A program made the position numbers and the translations under genes. A model generated the notes under the pieces. That model searched no databases. It was not told the origin of the DNA and worked only from the letters and a program-made list of their open reading frames with translations. A stretch of 64,000 nucleotides of DNA from Paenibacillus rigui (GTDB lineage: Bacteria > Bacillota > Bacilli > Paenibacillales > NBRC-103111), in contig NZ_NMQW01000043.1 in NCBI RefSeq assembly GCF_002234615.1, forward strand, positions 1-64,000. The letters are read 5' to 3'. This document shows, piece by piece, positions 7,938-17,018 of this stretch (position 1 is its first letter; the number at the start of each line of letters is the position of its first letter).

Positions 7938-9721
7938 GAAGACGGAATGTGCGGAAGGAACCGGATTTTATACGTAACGACAGGAGTGGACGGGTTATAC
8001 TCTGTGGTTTCCCCGAAAACACGAGGATACGCTTGAATGGCCACTTCCCCTTCCGTTCCATAGGTCCAGCCTAGCTGAAACGTGGAGCCGGAGATCGGGT
8101 TCTCCACCGTTTCAAAGAAGCGGCCTGTCACTGTATAATCACCGATTTCCTCCCAGCGTCCTTCCATATGTTCGAGGTGACGCCATAAGTCCAATTGAGA
8201 ACCGGTGTAAGGAAGCCCTTCAACGCCTAGTTTAAACGAATCGATGATCTCACTGGTCTGCTCCTGATCCTCGAACAAGCCGATGACTCTATACGACTCT
8301 TCGCGCCACATTTCTCCGTACTGGCTGTCCAGCGTGCCTTCGATAATGAGCTTATTGCCTTCGATATGAGCATTCGAATAAGTGCCGGTGGTGACGGTTT
8401 GGTTCAGATTCTGTAAATAGTAATGGTACGTTGCACCTGCAACCGTGCTGTAGTTAAATTTTTGATGCAAATCGATTTCCATTCTTGAATTGGTAAATAC
8501 CATCCGATCCGCCAAAATCTCGGAATAATACATCCATTTCGGATAAATGGCGACGGTTTGGGAAACCGGTGAATTCGGGTGTGCCGCATCGGTCGCGCTA
8601 ATCTGAATGAAGGTGGCAGAGTCGAAGTTCTCACCTGCCTCATTGACCAGCAGCGTGTTCCCCTCACGAACGACCGTAGCTCCCCAATCCGGCAGTTCCC
8701 CTTCCGACGGCTCGATCGAATACACCGAACTCGTAACGGATTCCGGGCTGCCCACGGACCTGGTATAAGTGTAGCTCAACTGGTCCCCATCCTGATCCCG
8801 GAACAAGGCATCCATAGAAATACGCAGCGGCTCCTGTTCGTCGATCACGTACCGGGTGATCCCTTTTACCTTCTCCGGCGCATGATTTACCGGTGGTGTT
8901 ACCGAAGGAAGTACGGTTACCGGTACGGCCAATTCGGCCGTTCCCCCTGCCGGATCGGTCCCCTTGATGTACAGAACCGCCGTCCCCGCCTGATGGCCCT
9001 CAATCACAATCCCCCCATCCGACAAGAAAGCCGTAACTATAGTCTCGCTGCCGGAGCGGACGGAGTAGGTCAATTCCTCTTCTTCGGGGTCGGAGAAATA
9101 CTTGCTGAATTCAGCGGCGTAGATAAAGTCTGTCTCATTCGCCGTCACTGTTCGTCCCGCTATGCCGCCATCCTGGACTATAGGCCTGCCATTGACGCTT
9201 CTTACCTCAATACCGTTCAGCAAATTCGCCATATCCGCCGGACTTTGGGCAGTAGAGGGACTCGCCGTAACTAATTTCCGAATGTCGGAAATGTCAATTT
9301 TGTTATCCGGTCCCGGATCAATCATGGTCACGGCAATCTTTTTCGGAGTCAGATCCGACCCGTTCAGCGGTGTAACGGTAAATGTCGCTTTTCCCAGTCC
9401 CTTGGACGTAATTTGTAGTAAACCGGAGCTTGTAGGAATTACCCCTTCAGCCACATTTGTGTTGTCCGATACCACCGACGCGAAGCTCGTTATATTGGGA
9501 AAGATGGAGTTTAATTTTACTTCAAACGTCTGCTGCGAATGCTTCTTAACAAGATATAATGCTGCGGTTTCCCCTCCGCCGCTGTTCGCCGATGCCAATG
9601 CGCTTGGAGCTCCGAAGGGCTGCAGCAGTAAAGGGATCGAAGCTAGGGCTGTACCGGCTTGCCATGCCCAATGCTTGGCCGATCGGCGGGCACCGCCGTT
9701 CTCATTTGAACTTCTCACCAT
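7934..9721 (-). CDS. Secreted protein with Ig/cadherin-like domains
   Basis: 595 residues. The N-terminus is a signal peptide (basic head, hydrophobic core to about residue 44 ending ALASA). An Ig-like/Big domain follows at about 50-135 (SVVSDNTNVAEG, GKATFTVTPL). Cadherin-like or PKD-like beta-sandwich repeats run to about 400 (ADEFSKYFSDPEEEELTY-type spacing; DQDGDQLSYTYT is a calcium-site-like motif). A C-terminal beta-rich region ends VVTYKIRFLPHIPSS. No LPXTG, SLH or LysM anchor is visible, so it is either released or held by partners. AAGAGGTGG precedes the ATG. It is first in the leftward run with the TPR glycosyltransferase. Function unknown; probably surface adhesion or assembly. Confidence 0.78.
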   Translation of the reverse strand: MVRSSNENGGARRSAKHWAWQAGTALASIPLLLQPFGAPSALASANSGGGETAALYLVKKHSQQTFEVKLNSIFPNITSFASVVSDNTNVAEGVIPTSSGLLQITSKGLGKATFTVTPLNGSDLTPKKIAVTMIDPGPDNKIDISDIRKLVTASPSTAQSPADMANLLNGIEVRSVNGRPIVQDGGIAGRTVTANETDFIYAAEFSKYFSDPEEEELTYSVRSGSETIVTAFLSDGGIVIEGHQAGTAVLYIKGTDPAGGTAELAVPVTVLPSVTPPVNHAPEKVKGITRYVIDEQEPLRISMDALFRDQDGDQLSYTYTRSVGSPESVTSSVYSIEPSEGELPDWGATVVREGNTLLVNEAGENFDSATFIQISATDAAHPNSPVSQTVAIYPKWMYYSEILADRMVFTNSRMEIDLHQKFNYSTVAGATYHYYLQNLNQTVTTGTYSNAHIEGNKLIIEGTLDSQYGEMWREESYRVIGLFEDQEQTSEIIDSFKLGVEGLPYTGSQLDLWRHLEHMEGRWEEIGDYTVTGRFFETVENPISGSTFQLGWTYGTEGEVAIQAYPRVFGETTEYNPSTPVVTYKIRFLPHIPSS

Positions 9722-9935
9722 GCCACCTCTTATTTTACAATTTTCGCCATCCTATGATGCGTCTATTGTACCATAGCTTTTTGGGGAACAGAACGGAAAC
9801 CGTCCCCTTTTCTTCCATTAATTTATCGCAAACCTTCGAAATTGAAGTAAAAGGCTGCTGCAATCCTTAATGCTGCCATTGAGAGATAGCACCCAACTGC
9901 TGTTGGGATTGCTCCCTTTTCCATCCCCCCTCGAT

Positions 9936-9945
9936 AAAGCGCTTT
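9936..9945 (+). promoter_or_regulatory. Possible cre-like palindrome upstream of the sugar-sensor operon
   Basis: AAAGCGCTTT is a perfect palindrome resembling the core of CcpA cre sites, but the outer T-G and C-A positions do not fit the full consensus. It lies 65 bp upstream of the sensor gene at 10011. Weak candidate. Confidence 0.25.
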
Positions 9946-10010
9946 CCTTATGGTAAAGTGATATACCGAAAGATACATTTCGTAATTTCGCAAGGGGGTT
10001 CTTGTGACGG

Positions 10011-11012
10011 ATGAGAAGATTCATGTTCATTTACTTTTTGCTCGCGCTGGCTTTTGTTCTCTACGTGGTCAATTATAACTATCGGGATTCGCGGATCGTG
10101 AACCCTTCCCAGGAGGGGCTTCGCGGCAGCATCGACGAGAAATATGTGATGGTTACGTTTCAGGCCGGAATCGAATACTGGAAAAGCGGTTTAAAAGGCT
10201 TCGAGGACGCAGCCGAGACGATGAACGTCTCTGTAGAATACCGGGGAGCGACGCAGTACGATTTGCATGAGCAAATCACCGTCCTTGAGCAGGTTATCGC
10301 CCGCAAGCCGGCTGGCATCGCCTTATCAGCGATCAATCCGCAGGAGCTGTCGGAGACGATCAACAAAGCGGTCGAAGCCGGCATCCCTGTCGTACTGTTC
10401 GATTCGGGTGCGATAACGAGCAAGGCGTATTCCTTCCTGGCAACGAACAATTACAGCGCCGGCGTGACGGCCGCCCACAAAATGGCCGAGCTCCTCCAGA
10501 ACAAGGGCGAGTTAGCCATCATCACTCAGCCGAACCAATTGAACCATCAGGAGCGGACGAAGGGGTTTCAGGATACGATAGAGAAGGAATACCCGCAGAT
10601 CAAGATCGCTGCTGTCGAGGACGGCAAAGGCGATCAGGCGTATTCGAGCAAAATAGCGGCTGAGATTATGAAAGATCATCCGAACGTAAGCGGTTTCTTC
10701 GCTACCCAGGCGAACGGCGCGGTTGGTATCGGCGAGACGCTGCAGCGTCAGCATCTGGACGGCAAAGTGAAGCTGATTGGCTTTGATACGGATAAATCGA
10801 CTTTGGACATGATAAAGACTGGGGTCGTATCCGCCACGATGGCTCAAGGCACCTGGCAGATGGGGTATTGGTCCCTGCAATTTTTGTTCCAGCTGAAGCA
10901 CGGGCTTCTGAATCCGGCGCCGGGCTCCGAGGTTTCTCCGCTCCCGCCCTACGTGGATACCGGAATTACCGTAGTTACCGAAAGGAACGTGGACAACTAT
11001 TATGCGAAGTAA
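10011..11012 (+). CDS. Membrane-anchored sugar-binding sensor protein (XylFII-like)
   Basis: 333 residues. One N-terminal uncleaved-looking helix (about residues 3-20, no lipobox Cys) is followed by a type I periplasmic-binding (LacI/RbsB) fold from about 44 (YVMVTFQAGIEYWKSGLKGF, GIALSAINPQEL, VVLFDSGA, LIGFDTDKS). In clostridia XylFII is a membrane-anchored xylose-binding protein that docks on the LytS kinase. The order here, binding protein then kinase then YesN-type regulator then sugar ABC genes, matches that three-component layout. The ligand may be xylose or another monosaccharide. AAGGGGG lies about 12 bp before the ATG, and a stop codon sits immediately upstream in frame. It overlaps the kinase gene by 11 bp. 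Confidence 0.82.
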   Translation: MRRFMFIYFLLALAFVLYVVNYNYRDSRIVNPSQEGLRGSIDEKYVMVTFQAGIEYWKSGLKGFEDAAETMNVSVEYRGATQYDLHEQITVLEQVIARKPAGIALSAINPQELSETINKAVEAGIPVVLFDSGAITSKAYSFLATNNYSAGVTAAHKMAELLQNKGELAIITQPNQLNHQERTKGFQDTIEKEYPQIKIAAVEDGKGDQAYSSKIAAEIMKDHPNVSGFFATQANGAVGIGETLQRQHLDGKVKLIGFDTDKSTLDMIKTGVVSATMAQGTWQMGYWSLQFLFQLKHGLLNPAPGSEVSPLPPYVDTGITVVTERNVDNYYAK

Positions 11013-12891
11013 GGCATCCGGAGGATCGGGCGGACTGTTCAATCGGCTGTTTGGTTTTAAAATAAATGATTTACCTATCCGCTACAAGCTGATCGTTCAC
11101 TTTCTGCTGATCGGTATTTTGCCTGCTATCGGTTTGGGTGCGCTCACAAGCTTGACGGCGGGGAAAATTATCGAGAGACAAGTCACCGACAACACGCTCC
11201 AATTGATCAGCAAAGTCAATACGACGCTGGAGTTTTATTTGAGCAATATGCAAAATATTACGTATCTCGTTTCGTTTAATCCCGAGGTTCAGAGCTTTCT
11301 GGAAAACAACGACGATGCCCAAAATATGTACAACATGCGTAAGTTTCTACAGGAATTTACGACGCTGCATTCCGAAATATCCGGTATTCTCGTTATGAAC
11401 AGTGCGGGTGCCTACATCAGCAATGAGCTGTATGCGCGCAGTACAGCCAGCCTTATTGAGGAGACCTGGTATCAGGAAGCCGTCAAAAGCAAAGGCTTGT
11501 TCAAAATATTAGGTCACCCGGCCGGGCGCAACATTACGAGTCACGTGAACTATAAAGACAACGAGGTCATCTCGGTGGTGCGGGCCATTCTGGATCCGGA
11601 TACACAGCAGCTGAAAGGCGTTGTCCTCATCGACCTGAAGCTCAGAGTCATTGCCGAGACGGCGAAAGACGTGAGGCTGGGCAAGCTCGGATATCTAATG
11701 GTGTTGAACAGCCAGGGAGAAGAAATCTACGCGCCCAGGCATCATTTATTGAACGAGATTCCTATCGAGTGGTTCCAGGGGAGTAATGGGGGCACCTTTT
11801 CAAAAAAGGTGGACGGGGAAAATTTGCAGTTTATTTACCAAAAGTCCCCATTTACCGAATGGACGACCGTCGGGGTGTTTTCCAGTCAGGAATCTGTGCT
11901 CGAAGTAAGGGAAATTAACTTTTACGTGGTCAGCTTCGTCTTTATTCTTTGCTCGCTCGGGATTTTCGCCTCCTTCTATTTGTCCTACAGCATTTCCAGG
12001 CCAATCGTTCGATTGATGTCTCTGATGCAAAAAGCGGAATCCGGTGATTTGAACATCCGGTATTTGGGGGACCGGAAGGACGAAGTCGGCATGCTGGGCA
12101 AAAGCCTCAATACGATGCTGGCCCAGATCAGCAAGCTGCTGCATCTTACGGAGGTCCAATCGCGTCAGAAGCAGGAAGCCGAATTCCGGAGCTTGCAGGC
12201 CCACATTAAGCCGCATTTTCTATACAATACGCTGGATACGATACACTGGATGGCGAGGAATAAAGGTGTCGACGATGTAGCGGAAGTCGTGGAATCGCTC
12301 TCCAAGCTGTTTCGGATCGGCCTGAGCAAAGGAAGCGACATCATCCCGCTGTTGGACGAGATCGAGCATATCAAGAGCTACTTGAAGATTCAGAAGACAA
12401 GGTACAGGGACAAGCTGAACTACTCCATTCATCTGGACCCGGCCGTTCAAGGGGCTTCCGTCTTAAAGCTGCTGCTGCAGCCGCTTGTCGAGAATGCGAT
12501 TTACCACGGTATCAAGGAACGGAGAGGCCCCGGCCATATCCTGATGGAGGCCTATGAGCAGGAAGGCAAGCTGGTGCTTAAGGTAACGGACGACGGCAAA
12601 GGGATCCCCCCGGAGGCTTTGACGAAGCTAAGGAAGAAGCTGGACGAGCTGTTCACGGACGGATCGGAATTACAAGAGACGGGAGACCGTTCGGGGTACG
12701 GTCTGATGAATGTTCAAGCGAGAATCCGCTTGACCTTCGGCCCATCGTACGGGCTGTCTGTCGACAGTGAGCCGGGCCAAGGGACAACCGTGATGGTCAT
12801 TCACCCGATATTAAGCGGCAGTATGCCGCTTACGACAAAGGAGGAGGTCAGCCGTGACAACAGCGGGCTGGAAAGTGATCATAGCGGATGA
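11002..12891 (+). CDS. Sensor histidine kinase, LytS/YesM type
   Basis: 629 residues. The N-terminal helix (about 31-52) and second helix (about 306-328) bracket an extracellular dCACHE-like sensor domain. A HAMP domain follows (about 330-383), then the His-kinase domain with AHIKPHFLYNTLD (phospho-His in PHF), the N box LLQPLVENAIYHGI, G1 DDGKGI and G2 GYGLMNVQARI. It should autophosphorylate on sugar sensing through the neighbouring binding protein and pass phosphate to the regulator encoded next. The ATG at 11002 overlaps the upstream gene by 11 bp with GAAAGGAA in front, and its end overlaps the regulator by 38 bp. A tight operon is evident. Confidence 0.92.
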   Translation: MRSKASGGSGGLFNRLFGFKINDLPIRYKLIVHFLLIGILPAIGLGALTSLTAGKIIERQVTDNTLQLISKVNTTLEFYLSNMQNITYLVSFNPEVQSFLENNDDAQNMYNMRKFLQEFTTLHSEISGILVMNSAGAYISNELYARSTASLIEETWYQEAVKSKGLFKILGHPAGRNITSHVNYKDNEVISVVRAILDPDTQQLKGVVLIDLKLRVIAETAKDVRLGKLGYLMVLNSQGEEIYAPRHHLLNEIPIEWFQGSNGGTFSKKVDGENLQFIYQKSPFTEWTTVGVFSSQESVLEVREINFYVVSFVFILCSLGIFASFYLSYSISRPIVRLMSLMQKAESGDLNIRYLGDRKDEVGMLGKSLNTMLAQISKLLHLTEVQSRQKQEAEFRSLQAHIKPHFLYNTLDTIHWMARNKGVDDVAEVVESLSKLFRIGLSKGSDIIPLLDEIEHIKSYLKIQKTRYRDKLNYSIHLDPAVQGASVLKLLLQPLVENAIYHGIKERRGPGHILMEAYEQEGKLVLKVTDDGKGIPPEALTKLRKKLDELFTDGSELQETGDRSGYGLMNVQARIRLTFGPSYGLSVDSEPGQGTTVMVIHPILSGSMPLTTKEEVSRDNSGLESDHSG

Positions 12892-14065
12892 CGAGCCGAT
12901 CATTCGGGAGGGCATCCACAACTCGGTAAATTGGGAAGCGCTCGGCATGACAGTTGTGGCGCAAGCAGAGGACGGCGAAGAGGCGCTGGAGCTGGCCGTT
13001 CGGCATGGCGTTCATATTTTGCTTGTCGATTTGAACATGCCGATCATGGACGGGCTTACGCTGGTCAAGCATATCCGGGACCAGGTGCCGGACTGTAAAG
13101 TCATCATCATCTCCGGCCATGATGAATTCTCCTATGCGCAGGAGGCGATTCGCCTCAATGTAGACGATTATATCCTGAAGCCGGCGAATCCGGAGCAGCT
13201 GAGGAAAGTGCTTGAGCGCGTCAAGCTGGAGCTGGAAACGACTATGGAGCAGAATGAGCTTCTGAAATCGGCCTCCAGGCAAATCAGCAAAAATTTCCCG
13301 CTGCTGCGGGAAAGGTTCTGCACTGAATGGGTTCAAGGCACCTTGACCCAGGGAGAGATTGAGGAGCAGCTCAGCTTCCTTAAGCTGCCTTCAGCCCGTC
13401 CGGCGCAGCTGTGCATCGTGCGTTGGCCGGAAACGAGCTCCAATCGGCCGCTGCTCAAGGAAAATGACCGGCAGCTGTTTTTATTCGCGATCGAGAATAT
13501 TATTTCCGAGCTGCTGCAGCCTTATCCAAGGGTTACCTTCCGGGATGATTCCGGATTGATCGTCACCATTCTATGGGATTCCGTGGCCGAGAGCGTCTTC
13601 TCCGACATCGCCGGCTCCATCCAGGTGTACCTGAAAATTCCGATTCATCTTCAGGTCGAGCCTATGGAGGGGCCCATTACGGAAATAGCGGAGGTTTACC
13701 GCATTTGCAAAGCGAAGCTATATAAGGAGTCTGACGTTTCTCCCCTTGTGAAACGAGCCAAATGGCATATCGCCGAGCAATATTCAGACCCGGATCTGAC
13801 GCTGGAATCGACAGCCAGACTGCTGCAGGTATCCCCGGTGTACCTCAGCCGCATTTTCAAGCAGGAGCTGGGTACCTCCTTCGTCAGTCTGGTTACGCAA
13901 ACCCGAATCAAGAAGGCGGTGCAGCTGCTCAATTCCACGGACTTGACGATCCACGATATCGCCGGCAAGGTCGGCTACGAAACCCAGCATTATTTCATCA
14001 CCGCCTTCAAGAAGGCGATGGGCATCCCGCCCAACCAGTACCGCAAAGGCGGCAGCAGTTCATAG
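12854..14065 (+). CDS. YesN-type response regulator (receiver plus AraC DNA-binding domain)
   Basis: 403 residues. The receiver (about 7-125) has the ADDE acidic pair, phospho-acceptor Asp59 in LLVDLNMP and Lys in YILKPA. A middle linker follows, and the C-terminus holds two AraC helix-turn-helix units (about 300-400; SPVYLSRIFKQELGTSF and IAGKVGYETQHYFITAFKK). The GTG start has a near-perfect AAAGGAGGAGG site. It is expected to activate the chvE-mmsA-mmsB genes that follow after a terminator and promoter region. The downstream placement of the transporter fits a dedicated regulator. Confidence 0.92.
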   Translation: MTTAGWKVIIADDEPIIREGIHNSVNWEALGMTVVAQAEDGEEALELAVRHGVHILLVDLNMPIMDGLTLVKHIRDQVPDCKVIIISGHDEFSYAQEAIRLNVDDYILKPANPEQLRKVLERVKLELETTMEQNELLKSASRQISKNFPLLRERFCTEWVQGTLTQGEIEEQLSFLKLPSARPAQLCIVRWPETSSNRPLLKENDRQLFLFAIENIISELLQPYPRVTFRDDSGLIVTILWDSVAESVFSDIAGSIQVYLKIPIHLQVEPMEGPITEIAEVYRICKAKLYKESDVSPLVKRAKWHIAEQYSDPDLTLESTARLLQVSPVYLSRIFKQELGTSFVSLVTQTRIKKAVQLLNSTDLTIHDIAGKVGYETQHYFITAFKKAMGIPPNQYRKGGSSS

Positions 14066-14076
14066 CGAGGCGGCAG

Positions 14077-14117
14077 GGCACGAGACGTCAATGAGACGCT
14101 CGTGCCTTATTTGCTTT
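14077..14117 (+). terminator. Terminator between the sensor operon and chvE
   Basis: GGCACGAG / CTCGTGCC forms an 8-bp stem with extra inner pairing, followed by TTATTTGCTTT. It lies 11 bp after the regulator stop and separates sensing genes from transport genes. Confidence 0.75.
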
Positions 14118-14160
14118 CACTGATTCACTCCTGCCGAATCTGAATGCTCCTCCGCCATCA

Positions 14161-14232
14161 TTTAACTTAGTTGGTTTTTTATAAAAAAGGTTTCTTTTTT
14201 TAAAAGACGGTCCCGCCCCTTTTTAATATACT
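14161..14232 (+). promoter_or_regulatory. Candidate regulated promoter of chvE
   Basis: A -10-like TATACT (14227-14232) has no good -35 at 17 bp, which is typical of activator-dependent promoters. Just upstream, GGTTTTTT (14173) and GGTTTCTT (14189) repeat at 16 bp in an A/T-rich tract. The YesN-type regulator encoded upstream is the obvious candidate activator, by inference. Confidence 0.4.
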
Positions 14233-14275
14233 CAGAGCAGTTCCTAATTCAAAGAGAAATGAAAGGGGTAACACA

Positions 14276-15394
14276 ATGAAAAAAGTAATCACACTCATGC
14301 TTTCGTTGATGATGGTATTTGCCCTTGCGGCCTGCGGCGCTGCAAAAACCGGCGGTGACACGGCAGCAGCGGGCGGAGGCAGCGGTACGGATCAAGGCGG
14401 AAAAGGCAAATTCGTCGGCATCGCAATGCCGACCAAATCGTCCGAGCGCTGGGTGAAAGACGGCGACAATATGATGAAGGAATTTCAGAAGCTGGGGTAT
14501 AAAACGGATCTGCAATATGCAGAGGACGTTGTAGAGAATCAAGTGTCGCAAATCGAGAACATGATCACCAAAGGCGTGAACGTATTGGTTATCGCATCGA
14601 TTGACGGCGAATCGCTTACCAACGTGCTGGACAAAGCGAAAAAGGCGAACATTCCTGTAATCGCTTACGACCGCTTGATCAAAAAGACCGATAACGTCAG
14701 CTACTACGCGACTTTCGATAACTTCAAGGTCGGCGTGCTGCAAGGCTCCTATATCGAGCAAAAGCTCGGCCTGAAGGACGGCAAGGGACCTTTCAACATC
14801 GAGCTGTTCGGCGGATCTCCGGATGATAACAATGCTTACTTCTTCTTCGACGGTGCGATGTCCGTGCTGAAGCCTTATATCGATTCCGGCAAGCTGGTCG
14901 TGCGCAGCGGCCAAACGAAAATGGACCAGGTAGCTACACTCCGGTGGGACGGCGCAACGGCACAGGCCCGTATGGATAACCTGCTCAGCGCAAAGTACGC
15001 AACCGACAAGGTAGACGCAGTGCTTTCTCCGTATGACGGAATCAGTATCGGGATCCTCTCCTCCTTGAAAGGCGTCGGCTACGGAACAAAGGATAAGCCG
15101 CTGCCGGTCATCACCGGCCAAGATGCGGAGCTGGCTTCCGTGAAGTCGATCATCGCAGGCGGACAAACGCAGACGGTATTCAAGGATACCCGCGAGTTGG
15201 CTAAAAAAGCCGTTGAAATGGCGGACAGCATTCTGAAGGGCACTGAGGTGAAGGTCAACGATACGAAAACGTATAATAACGGCGTCAAAATCGTTCCGTC
15301 CTTCCTGCTGCAGCCGGTTTCCGTTGATGTGACCAACTATGAGAAGGCTTTGGTCGAAACCGGATACTATTCGAAGGACCAGCTGGCGAAATAA
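14276..15394 (+). CDS. chvE: ChvE-type sugar-binding lipoprotein
   Basis: 372 residues. The signal peptide ends with the lipobox LAAC (Cys20), giving a lipid-anchored extracellular solute-binding protein. The periplasmic-binding fold has [13 protein letters not shown] near the N-terminus and [19 protein letters not shown], both typical of the ChvE/multiple-monosaccharide family. It captures monosaccharides for the MmsA/MmsB transporter encoded next. GAAAGGGG precedes the ATG. A strong hairpin after the stop probably raises its level above the ATPase and permease. Confidence 0.92.
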   Translation: MKKVITLMLSLMMVFALAACGAAKTGGDTAAAGGGSGTDQGGKGKFVGIAMPTKSSERWVKDGDNMMKEFQKLGYKTDLQYAEDVVENQVSQIENMITKGVNVLVIASIDGESLTNVLDKAKKANIPVIAYDRLIKKTDNVSYYATFDNFKVGVLQGSYIEQKLGLKDGKGPFNIELFGGSPDDNNAYFFFDGAMSVLKPYIDSGKLVVRSGQTKMDQVATLRWDGATAQARMDNLLSAKYATDKVDAVLSPYDGISIGILSSLKGVGYGTKDKPLPVITGQDAELASVKSIIAGGQTQTVFKDTRELAKKAVEMADSILKGTEVKVNDTKTYNNGVKIVPSFLLQPVSVDVTNYEKALVETGYYSKDQLAK

Positions 15395-15413
15395 CACGAT
15401 ATAACTCATCGAC

Positions 15414-15450
15414 AATGATTTAGTGGCGGCCTGTCCGCCGCTAAATCATT
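15414..15450 (+). other. Intercistronic hairpin between chvE and mmsA
   Basis: AATGATTTAGTGGCGG pairs with CCGCCGCTAAATCATT around a 5-nt loop, about 16 bp with one wobble. The following sequence is only T-rich, so it may act as a partial terminator or mRNA stabiliser. This is a common way of making more binding protein than permease. Confidence 0.7.
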
Positions 15451-15476
15451 CATTACATTTTAGAGGGTCTGGTGAA

Positions 15477-17012
15477 ATGGACATGACGGATACCATATTG
15501 GAAATGAGGGGCATAACGAAAACGTTTCCGGGTGTCAAAGCGCTTGAAGATGTCAATTTGAAGGTCAAAGAAGGCGAAATCCACGCGTTGATGGGGGAGA
15601 ACGGCGCCGGCAAATCGACGCTCATGAAGGTGCTCAGCGGCGTGTATCCGTATGGCAGCTATAACGGTGATATTTTGTTCGACAACGACATTTGCAAATT
15701 CAAAGATATCAAGGACAGCGAGAAGCTGGGCATCGTCATTATCCATCAGGAATTGGCCTTGATTCCTCAGCTGTCTATTGCCGAGAACATATTTCTGGGC
15801 AATGAACGCGGACGCCGCGGCATCGTGAACTGGAACGAAACGATCGTAAAAACCCGGGAGCTGTTAAATAAAGTAGGGCTTAACGAATCGCCTGACTCGA
15901 TCATATCCTCGCATGGTGTAGGCAAGCAGCAGCTGGTCGAAATCGCCAAAGCGTTATCCAAGGAGGTCAAGCTGCTCATTCTCGATGAGCCGACCGCCGC
16001 ATTGAATGAGGAAGACAGCGATAATCTGCTCAACCTGCTATTGGAATTGAAAAAACAAGGGCTCACGGCCATTATCATATCCCACAAATTGAACGAAATC
16101 GTCAAGGTTGCCGATTCCATCACGATTCTAAGGGACGGCAAAACGATCGAAACCCTTGATGTACAGCAAGACAATATTACGGAAGACCGTATCATTAAAG
16201 GAATGGTCGGAAGGGATTTGACTCAGCGCTACCCGGCCCGGGAACCGAAGATCGGCGGTACGATTTTCGAGGTGAAGAATTGGCATGTATTTCATCCCGA
16301 GCAGGTGGGCCGCAAGGTCATCGACGACGTCAATTTTCATATTCGCGCGGGAGAAATAGTGGGCATCGCCGGATTAATGGGGGCTGGCCGTACGGAGCTG
16401 GCGATGAGTATTTTCGGTAAATCCTACGGAACCAAGATCAGCGGGAAAGTGATCAAAAACGGTAAAGAGGTTCAACTGAATACAATTACGAAGGCTATTG
16501 ACGAAGGCATCGCTTATGTCACGGAGGATCGGAAGCATTACGGATTGATATTGCTGGATGACATCAAACGCAACATATCTTTAGCCAGCTTGAATAAGCT
16601 GTCCCGAAATCTCGTCATCGATGAAAATCGGGAAATCACCGAGGCAGAAAACTTCCGAAAGGCGATGAATATCAAGACGCCGAGCATTTTGCAAAAAACG
16701 GGCAATTTAAGCGGCGGCAATCAGCAGAAGGTCGTTCTCAGCAAATGGATCTTATCCGGACCGGATATTCTCATTCTGGATGAGCCAACCCGCGGGATCG
16801 ACGTCGGCGCCAAATATGAAATCTACACCATCATTCATCAGCTTGCGGCAGAGGGTAAAGGGATTCTGATCATTTCGTCCGAGCTGCCGGAAATTCTCGG
16901 AATGTGCGACCGGATTTATGTAATGAGCGAAGGACGCATGACCGGTGAAGTGGACGGCAAGGAAGCGACGCAAGAGACATTAATGAAGTACATGACAAAA
17001 AGCAGGGGGTAA
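15477..17012 (+). CDS. mmsA: Multiple-monosaccharide ABC transporter ATP-binding protein
   Basis: 511 residues with two fused ABC ATPase domains. The first has Walker [10 protein letters not shown], signature SSHGVGKQQ and Walker [12 protein letters not shown]. The second has GLMGAGRTE in place of a standard Walker A, signature NLSGGNQQK and Walker [12 protein letters not shown]. The degenerate second P-loop is usual for this family. It powers uptake of the sugar bound by ChvE. The ATG at 15477 (MDMTDT) follows GAGGGTCTGGTGA; the longer frame back to 15423 runs through the hairpin and is unlikely. It lies 6 bp upstream of mmsB. Confidence 0.92.
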   Translation: MDMTDTILEMRGITKTFPGVKALEDVNLKVKEGEIHALMGENGAGKSTLMKVLSGVYPYGSYNGDILFDNDICKFKDIKDSEKLGIVIIHQELALIPQLSIAENIFLGNERGRRGIVNWNETIVKTRELLNKVGLNESPDSIISSHGVGKQQLVEIAKALSKEVKLLILDEPTAALNEEDSDNLLNLLLELKKQGLTAIIISHKLNEIVKVADSITILRDGKTIETLDVQQDNITEDRIIKGMVGRDLTQRYPAREPKIGGTIFEVKNWHVFHPEQVGRKVIDDVNFHIRAGEIVGIAGLMGAGRTELAMSIFGKSYGTKISGKVIKNGKEVQLNTITKAIDEGIAYVTEDRKHYGLILLDDIKRNISLASLNKLSRNLVIDENREITEAENFRKAMNIKTPSILQKTGNLSGGNQQKVVLSKWILSGPDILILDEPTRGIDVGAKYEIYTIIHQLAAEGKGILIISSELPEILGMCDRIYVMSEGRMTGEVDGKEATQETLMKYMTKSRG

Positions 17013-17018
17013 CACACG

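Noticed and set aside
14161-14200. Same operator as in the 58-63 kb locus before chvE
   Set aside because: Repeats exist but differ in sequence and spacing (16 rather than 21 bp), so they were not merged with that motif.
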